From positions 281,311,456 to 281,375,455 of the forward strand of contig NC_073693.1 in assembly GCF_029784155.1 (NCBI RefSeq): a stretch of 64,000 bases of DNA, in the 5' to 3' direction. A model generated the notes under the pieces. That model worked only from the letters and a program-made list of their open reading frames with translations. It was not told the DNA's origin and made no database searches. Position 1 is the first letter of the stretch. The number at the start of each line of letters is the position of its first letter. Made by a program: the position numbers and the translations under genes. Shown here piece by piece: positions 57,145-64,000 of the stretch. Source of the stretch: Uranotaenia lowii. Taxonomy: Eukaryota; Arthropoda; Insecta; Diptera; Culicidae.

Positions 57145-58559
57145 GGCTAGGTACTTGAAATTCTGGCTTTCCTAAAATGAGGAGCTCTATAATTTTTAGA
57201 TTTTGAATAGAGTCACCAGAGTTATCCAGAAAAACAAGACATCACAATTATCCGGTCAAGGGGTCATATAGACCCGGATTATTGTGTTAGTTACAAAATC
57301 AACACCTACTACTGAACTGTTTTTATAAAACTGTACCTTTTTTTAATAGCTCAGATGTTTGTTAACAGATGCCCAGTTACCCAAAAGTTCCATAAACCAG
57401 TCTCGTAAAAGAGTATTCAGCCCCTGCTCGAATGCTGTATTCAGCTGAAAATTTAAGTTCTAATGTGAATGCTATTACATTTCCTCTTCTTTGAATGACT
57501 ACTTGTAACTTACTTGTTAAATTTGTATGCTTGAAGATTTGAATCTGGACCTCCGTGGTGAGGACTGTACCATGGGCAATGCTTTAATTGAAGTGATTTT
57601 AAACATCAATTTAAAATTGATTCATGATTATCACCCTTCTCGAAGTAGCCTAAATATAAAAAAATGTAAACATTTTGAATTATGAAAGATCTATCAATTT
57701 CTTCAAACCAGACTATCAACATTCGAAATGAAACGTAAGTTTTTCAAAGTTTGGTTTTGCTTTTTGTGATATGTGTGTTACCGCTGCTTTGAACGGTCCC
57801 TCTGATTGTTCCCGTACCCCTCGATTGACAGAACAGAATGACAGAAATTGATAGAAAGAGAATAGGGAGAGAGACAGGAAGTGGATAGCTGTCAGGGAGA
57901 TTTTGAAAGTCATTGCAAATTAGGAAACGTGAGATTTCGGACCTGCAATAAAAATCTAAGAAGATTGTTCTTTTATACTTTTCGAGTAGTTCAATCGTGA
58001 GTTTAATTTATATCATTTAATCGAGTTTATTAAAATACATTCTTATATGCAAATTACAGTTCATTTAGATAAAATTAAGAATCTACAAATAGTTGGGAAT
58101 AGTTAGAGTGAGAGGTTACTAAATGTAAGTACCACTAACTAAAAGGCCAAATCTGGTATTAATAAAATTTATATTAGCTTTTAGAACTATCACCACAAAT
58201 TCGCTAGGGAGACCTCCGAAATTTCCCAACAATGTGTGCCCTACTTTTTCTTTGAAATTCTAATTTAAAAAGAATAACTCTAAGCGGTTGATCAGCAAGT
58301 TCTTTAAAACACACATCCGACAATGAAGTGCTGCAGAATCTATTGCTACCAGAGTAAATAAAAGCCTAATTGAGCTCGTAAAGAAGTACGGTTTTACTTA
58401 ATCTTGTGCATTAAAAGTTCACATTTGGCCGAATAAAAGGTCCTCGAAAGAAATGACTATAAGTGCTTGAACTGGACGTCTGAACGAAAAAAAAAGTGAA
58501 AACAAGTAGCATAGAACATTTGTGTGCGTTCCAAATACCTTAAAAATCGAGGATTGAAT
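57145..58559. other. AT-rich sequence, no recognised gene
   Basis: No repeat ends, RNA gene or credible ORF. A small GA-rich patch lies near 57855-57880. Confidence 0.35.
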
Positions 58560-58564
58560 TTTGA

Positions 58565-58680
58565 TTATCGAACTTCTTACGAACTTCTTACGATTTTTTT
58601 GGTTCCATGAAGAACTTCTTACGAACTTTTCGGTTCCACGCAGAACTTTTTGATTCCATGAGGAACTTACATAGAACTTT
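58565..58680 (+). repeat. Tandem repeat of about 30 bp, three to four units
   Basis: Variants of GGTTCCATGAAGAACTTCTT then ACGA(A/T)TTTT recur through the stretch (GGTTCCATGAAGAACTT, GGTTCCACGCAGAACTT, GATTCCATGAGGAACTT), period about 29-31 bp. Confidence 0.75.
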
Positions 58681-59805
58681 AATATAAACGTGAGCGTTAA
58701 AATTTTGAAGAAGAGTGAAAAATCAGCATATCAGAGCTACGAATATTCGAACAAAGAATTAAACCCACAAATAAACAAACTGCTTTGATAAAAATGGAGA
58801 AATGACATAAATCTAAAAGAATATTTAATAAATGTATTTCACATTGTTTTTCAATTTTAACAATGTATTCATATCTAATAAACCGAAACCAAAAAAACAC
58901 ATCCTCGTTGATAATTCGATTTTTACTTTATTTTTTCATTGTGAAGTTATTATTACAGCCTTACTACTCTCTCATAGGAATAATTTATAGGTTTAAAATT
59001 ATAGAGAAATAAAACTTTCAACTCCAGATGAGTTAAGAGCTGAAAGCTTAAAATGAATAAAATAGTAAATTTTAAGTTATAAATGAAAAACCGAATAACA
59101 TCTTAATGAGACAAACCGTTTTTATTAATGAATTAAGAAAGATATCAATTTAATGTTTCAAACCTCTTGTAATCAAAGGTCGTTTTTAGATTTGAATTAA
59201 TTCTTTGAGTTATTTTTCTCCTCCAGCATGAGCATCGTCATAATCATTTCATTGATAGGCTCATCTTACAAATAACTTCAAAAATAAGGTCGAATCAGGC
59301 AGAATAACCAAGACCAAGCACAGGATTATCTTACGAGATGAAAGCAAAGGTTTTCCGCCTAAGGCCGGACACTTAACTAACCGTTCCGATAAGTTGAATC
59401 GTTTTATAAGTTTATTTGTGTCCAAAGCTTCGAAAGTATCCCGAAAATAATAAAAAAGAATGGACACTCAAAAGATAGAAATTTTTATTTAATAACTTTT
59501 CAGTTTGCTTTAATCCTCACTCAATTCTCCGTTTTCTTCTGATTAGCCCTTCTGTAACTCTTCTTAATTTGATAGCTTAAGAAGTTTTCTTTCTACACGG
59601 TTGAAACAAGTAGAAGAAAGAATGAGGTGCAAACAAGATTTCGCGAAAATGACATCAAACTTTATACCCACGTTAATTCAATTCCAAATCTTGCTAAATC
59701 TAATTCCTTAATTTTTTGTTTCTTTTTTGGTATAAATCCTACTTTGAGAAGGGATAATTCTTAATTCATTCAAATTGATGCTCTGAACGTCGATACCTTA
59801 AGAAC
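58681..59805. other. AT-rich sequence, no recognised gene
   Basis: Non-coding by inspection; short ORFs only. Confidence 0.35.
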
Positions 59806-59873
59806 CGTTCATGGTACAAAGGTAACGTACTCAGCTTTCACCAGGAGGACTCAGGTTCAAATCCTCAAGCAAG
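59806..59873 (+). repeat. tRNA-like relic
   Basis: A-box-like TGGTACAAAGGTAACG and a good B-box GGTTCAAATCC, in tRNA-like spacing. Acceptor and T stems do not pair well by eye, so a tRNA pseudogene or SINE head is preferred over a working tRNA. Confidence 0.35.
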
Positions 59874-60110
59874 AAGCAGTTTTTAGAGTAAGTATAAAAA
59901 TCATTCAGAGAAAAGGGTAAAATCAACAGATTTAACTGGTTATTATTAGATTTAAAAATAACTAAAACCTGTGAATGCTTTAGTTTATACTTTTCTATTT
60001 TAATGATAGTTCATGCAAAGGCTGAATAGCCTTTTTCTCAGCTTTGGATATGAAATTTAAAAGTGTGTATATGAACTGAAATTTTTAGCTGAATAGAATG
60101 CTATAGAGTA

Positions 60111-61607
60111 GGCTTACCAGATACTTTCAGAAAAAAGCGGGACATTTCACGAAAAAAGCGGGACATCGCCAAAAAAAGCGGGACATTTTAGAAACTCTTA
60201 ATACCTAATTTGTATGACCAGTCCTATTCATATGTGTATGTTTTTTCAGCTAAAATAGTTCATAGAAAGTAATAAAATTTACATAAATGAAATTTGTTAA
60301 AGAAATTAAATTCTCAAGAGAACTTCCATCTTTGTAAACTGCGAACCCCTGAGTCGAGAATGTTGTAGTTCAAAGTTATTAAAAATCTGAAATTTTAAGA
60401 AAGCTTTGATATTTTTAAACAGTCGTTTTTGATCATCTACCAAGCTCATTTATTTTAACTCGGCAATTCATTCATTTGATTGATTGAACAAAGTTTTTTT
60501 TTGCTCGGTCTTCTTGTTCTATTTTATCCGAAATTTGACTTTTTAAAGCTTTATATTCAAGGGATTCTGCTAGAATTCCGGAAAACAACTGAAGCCATCT
60601 GCCTGGATATTTGACACTGAATTTAGGAAAAGTTCGGTCTCGCCCGGTTTCCCGGATTTCTTAGAAAAATCCTGGATTTTGCACAGATTTATTTACTTTA
60701 TTTCCAAAACAAAAATTAACTGAATAAAACTTAAATTGAGTTTTCATTTTTATTTTGCTTCAAAACGGAGTTTAAAAAAAAATTTCAAATGTATTGTTTC
60801 TTTTATTTTTTATTAAATAATTCCAAATTGGCCCGAATATTGCCAGGATATTGGGTTATAAATTTGAAATTTAAATGCCCGGGTTTTGCCAGGTTTCCGG
60901 ATTATAATTTTTTAATTTTGCGTCCAAAAACGATTTTTTAGCAAGTTTATTTCCAATAATCATAAACAGTTTATCGGAAGTCTAAAGCACGATTTAAAAT
61001 CTGCTTATGAGTTTTGATGTGAAAAAATATTTTCAAATGTATTGTTTTTTGATTTTGAATTGAATAATTCCGACGCCCGGATAATAGCAGGGTTTAAGAT
61101 AAAATTGAACGGATTCGCCCGGTCCGGATATGTCTGGAAATTATTCTGGCAACCATAAATGCTAAGAACTAAACGAGTAATTTAATCTAGTCTTTTATAA
61201 ACTTTGAAAATTTGCTGCTAATTTTGAGAAAAAATACTCGAAAAATATCATACTTGAATAATTTTCTGTGTTGAACCAATGAATTTAAATTGAGGCTAAA
61301 TTAAGGTTTTTCCAGTCAGTCCATTCAGTGAAATTTCCTTAAAGTGTTACCTATTTAATTTTTACAGCTTTATCGGTGAAAATCATGTTCTCTTAGTAAG
61401 AACATTAGTAAAGGATCATAAATGGATAAAAAAAGATTAGAAAAAAAATCACAGGAGTTGATCATGGAGGAATTTTATAAGAAGCGTTTTCATCAAGCAC
61501 GGACCAACTATTTAGAAGTGGTAGAATCGAAAAGTGTTGAGTCTACCACAAAAATTTTCTCAGAAAAAAAGCGGGACATTTTGAGAGAAAAGCGGGACAG
61601 CGGGACA
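60111..61607. mobile_element. GCGGGACATTT-repeat element, interrupted by a LINE
   Basis: Starts near GCTTACCAGATAC with three AAAAAAGCGGGACAT repeats (60134-60186); the same word returns three times at 61566-61610. The area between contains a CCCGG-family copy and AT-rich sequence, plus an ORF at 61422-61658 with no known domain. The LINE at 61608 onward has inserted in or beside the right-hand repeat. Confidence 0.45.
60590..61156. mobile_element. CCCGGATTTTGCC repeat family, copy C
   Basis: Shares TGCCCGGGTTTTGCC, CGCCCGGTTTCCCGGATTTC and the right terminus ATTCTGGCAACCATA with the family. It appears to contain an internal duplication, since two Phe-rich blocks around TTCAAATGTATTG recur near 60785 and 61032. 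Confidence 0.55.
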
Positions 61608-61668
61608 TTTGTTTTATTTATTTATTTACGTCTTTGGTTGTCTAACCGTACAGACTAGTTGCTTAAGC
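61608..61668 (-). other. LINE 3' UTR and A-rich tail
   Basis: On the minus strand, about 40 bp follow the stop codon, then AAATAAATAAATAAAAC at 61611-61629, the A-rich 3' tail. The very short 3' UTR fits a Jockey/CR1-like LINE. Confidence 0.6.
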
Positions 61669-64000
61669 CTAAGAAACTCTGCTTAAAACTAATTTAAACC
61701 TACGTTTACACATATTAAAATCAAACAAATGACTCACTGAGTTTAAACTTTCACAACATTTATCAATTGGATGGTTCCGGCCATATACAGTACGGTGATA
61801 GGGTATCCATAGGAACTGACGTCGCCGAAGTGTCCTCGTGGAAACGTATATATTGACACGTTGCAGTATGTATGCGGAGTCAACACGGTGGGTTAAGGTA
61901 TCAAAAATGAAGGCTTGCTGCAGTTCAATACGACGCTTTTCTTGTGTAGTTAGGCCTATCAGAGCACACCTTTGCTCATAAGGCGGGAGTCGGAGCGGGT
62001 CATTCCAGGGAAGACGCCGGAGAGCGTATCTTACGAAGCTACGTTGAACTCGTTCGAGGCGGAAGCATTGAGTGCTCTGAGAGGGAGCCCACACCTGGAC
62101 AGCATACTCCATGATACTACGAACGGACGAGCAGTAGATGGCTTTCAGTGCATATATGTCGTCAAAATCCCTTGTGTTTCGGCGAAGAAATCCAAGTGCT
62201 GCAAAGCCCTTTGCCACGGTTAGCGCTATGTGCTCGGCGAAAGTGAGCCTGTTGTCGATTTTAATCCCTAGATCAAGAATAGATTTTGTATTTTCCAAAA
62301 AGAGGCCGGATAGCTGGTAGTCAAAATTTATAACATTTCTTGATCGGGTAAAATTAATGATCTTGCACTTTTTCGCATTTGCTTGCATTCCGTTCATCTG
62401 ACACCAGCTCTCTAATGTAGCGATGTCCGCTTGCAGGGCTAGACAGTCTACAGTGCTGTGAATCTTTCTAAAAATCTTCAGATCGTCGGCATACAATAGA
62501 GTGTCGGATTGAAGAATTGCGCACAGGTCGTTCACAAAGATTATGCAGAGAAGCGGTCCAAGGTGACTCCCCTGAGGAACTCCAGATGGGATGGCAAACG
62601 TTTCCGAGCGCGAGTTTTTAATTTTCGTGAAGGCACGACGGTCCGTGAGATATGATTCAATCCATTCAAGCGCCCATTCAGGAAAACCTAGCTGATCCAG
62701 CTTAGCTACAAGTATTTTGTGCGGGACACGGTCAAACGCTTTTGCGAAGTCTATATAAACAGAGTCCACTTGAAAACCTTTCTCCATGCTGTTACTCAAA
62801 GAGCTTACATAGCACATCAGATTGGTTACGGTTGATCTTCGCTTCATAAAACCATGTTGAGCCTCAGATATAAAAGGTTTTGCAGCGGCATATATTCGTT
62901 CATGCATTAGGACTTCAAAAATCTTAGATATTGAGTTCAAAATTGATATAGGTCGGTAATTATCTACGCAGTTAATATTTCCTGATTTGTGAATCGGTGA
63001 GATGGACGCAACTTTCCATGCTCTGGGAAAAGATCTTTCCGATAGTGACCGGTTTATTATTCTACAAATCGGGGCAGCTAAAGGTGCTGCGCAAAGTTTC
63101 AAAAAAGCGGTGGGTATGCGATCTGGACCAGAACCTTTGGTTGGGTCAAGCGAAGACAATTGTTCGTAGATATCCTGCTCAGTGAAACACGGTAAAGGTA
63201 AGTTGATATCGTACGATTGAATAGAGGCGATGTAGTTGCTGTCAGAGTCGGTACTAGCTGGACAATATACACTTTGGAAGAAATCAGCGAACCTATTAGC
63301 CGTTTCAGTCGAGTTAGAGGCAGTGACTCCATTAAACCTCATGTCTGCAGGAATAGATGCGTTCCGTTTTCTTCGATTAAAGTATTTCCAGAATGACGAT
63401 GGATCACGTTTAAGGTTTTGTTGAAGCTGAGAAATGTGTTGGCGGAAGAGCAGATCGTTCAGGTTTTTGAATTCATTCTCTAGGGATCTCAAATGGCATC
63501 TGCGATTTTCAGAACGATTCTTGTTAAAACTTTTACGTGCCTTTCGTAGCTGATTTCGTAGCCGTCTTAGATCGGAGTTCCACCACTCGTGCTTTATTGG
63601 TTTGAAACTCTTCGGGCGTTTCAAGGGAATGTTTTGTCTTAAAACCGAGTAGAGTTTTTCATAGAAAACATTCAGAGCGGAATCCACATTGTTAGCAGCT
63701 TCAAGAGTATTCCAATCTATCGAATTGAGCGCAGCAGTAACAAGACCATAATCGCATTTATTGAAATCGAAATCAAACTCTCCAACAGGTTCTTCCTGAT
63801 CACACACATGATCGACGATATCAAGGCATATAGTGTATGATTTATGATGACGATCCGTAGGAATAATCGAAACAGGTGACTCAAAAAAGTTCAGGTTTTC
63901 GGGATTATTTGAAAAAACGAGGTCCAAAAACCGCATATTGGCGTTCGGTATACAACAAATTTGATGCATACCTGCAGAAAGAATCCTTTCAGTTAGAGCA
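61669..64000 (-). CDS. LINE ORF2 (endonuclease end + reverse transcriptase), Jockey/CR1-like, partial
   Basis: The only uninterrupted long coding frame in the window. It runs from the window edge to a stop at 61669; the Met at 63969 is internal, since the frame stays open upstream (ALTERILSAG precedes it). Numbering from that Met: residues 1-50 resemble the end of an AP-endonuclease domain (FLDLVFS; TDRHH where SDHH is common). RT signatures are GPDRIPTAFLKL (281-292), YRPISILNSISKI (338-350), QHGFMKRRSTVTNL (371-384), motif A VYIDFAKAFD (Asp 407), motif B SGVPQGSHLGPLL (462-474) and motif C YADD (493-496). The C-terminal region (to 766) has no RNase H or CCHC knuckle. It copies its own RNA into nicked DNA. 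All visible catalytic residues are intact, so this may be a young insertion. A relative lies broken at 9900-12995. Confidence 0.9.
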   Translation of the reverse strand, partial: ALTERILSAGMHQICCIPNANMRFLDLVFSNNPENLNFFESPVSIIPTDRHHKSYTICLDIVDHVCDQEEPVGEFDFDFNKCDYGLVTAALNSIDWNTLEAANNVDSALNVFYEKLYSVLRQNIPLKRPKSFKPIKHEWWNSDLRRLRNQLRKARKSFNKNRSENRRCHLRSLENEFKNLNDLLFRQHISQLQQNLKRDPSSFWKYFNRRKRNASIPADMRFNGVTASNSTETANRFADFFQSVYCPASTDSDSNYIASIQSYDINLPLPCFTEQDIYEQLSSLDPTKGSGPDRIPTAFLKLCAAPLAAPICRIINRSLSERSFPRAWKVASISPIHKSGNINCVDNYRPISILNSISKIFEVLMHERIYAAAKPFISEAQHGFMKRRSTVTNLMCYVSSLSNSMEKGFQVDSVYIDFAKAFDRVPHKILVAKLDQLGFPEWALEWIESYLTDRRAFTKIKNSRSETFAIPSGVPQGSHLGPLLCIIFVNDLCAILQSDTLLYADDLKIFRKIHSTVDCLALQADIATLESWCQMNGMQANAKKCKIINFTRSRNVINFDYQLSGLFLENTKSILDLGIKIDNRLTFAEHIALTVAKGFAALGFLRRNTRDFDDIYALKAIYCSSVRSIMEYAVQVWAPSQSTQCFRLERVQRSFVRYALRRLPWNDPLRLPPYEQRCALIGLTTQEKRRIELQQAFIFDTLTHRVDSAYILQRVNIYVSTRTLRRRQFLWIPYHRTVYGRNHPIDKCCESLNSVSHLFDFNMCKRRFKLVLSRVS

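Noticed and set aside
61422..61658. 78-codon plus-strand ORF, charged and Lys-rich
   Set aside because: It runs through the GCGGGACATTT repeats and the LINE tail, and no homologous family is recognised; coding is unsupported.

Overview
The window reads as a non-coding, transposon-dominated stretch of an AT-rich insect genome, most likely a mosquito. Evidence: a degenerate Tc1/mariner transposase with the layout of the mosquito ITmDD37E group, an R1-clade LINE, two Jockey/CR1-like LINEs, a Ty3/gypsy LTR retrotransposon, paired non-autonomous Helitrons, and many TTAA- and TA-flanked MITE-like foldbacks. No host protein-coding exon, rRNA, canonical tRNA or CRISPR array could be supported. The genus cannot be named from the sequence alone. 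A 500-base run of N (34458-34957) is an assembly gap.

Layout. 0.4-3.4 kb: two decayed mariner-type transposase remnants, an A-rich/T-rich strand-switch tract and a three-unit tandem repeat of about 137 bp. 7.8-9.4 kb: a 5'-truncated R1-clade LINE with a stop and a frameshift. 9.9-13.0 kb: a Jockey/CR1-like LINE split by a 2,066-bp piggyBac-like element that sits exactly between two TTAA copies; that element itself carries a tRNA-derived SINE and six copies of an internal motif, three in each orientation. 13.3-33.5 kb: nested MITEs and foldbacks, two copies of an uncharacterised roughly 2-kb family with GGCCGTAGGAA termini, and GC-richer blocks (16.9-18.5 and 28.3-29.9 kb) that may be unique host sequence. 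35-41 kb: AT-rich sequence with a degenerate GATCCTGATTC-type repeat field. 42.1-45.9 kb: two Helitrons joined head to tail, each filled with units of about 150 bp. 46-48 kb: a third copy of the GGCCGTAGGAA family. 49.9-55.7 kb: a complete but coding-dead gypsy element with 162/165-bp LTRs and a CAATG target duplication. 56.4-56.9 kb: a long polypyrimidine tract. 60.1-64 kb: a GCGGGACATTT-repeat element invaded by an uninterrupted LINE ORF that runs off the window end.

The genes do not form a pathway: every recognisable coding sequence belongs to a mobile element, and only the LINE at 61669-64000 is still open. The biological content lies in the nesting order, in target-site duplications that fix insertion boundaries, and in several non-coding repeat families whose structure is clear but whose identity is not known to me.
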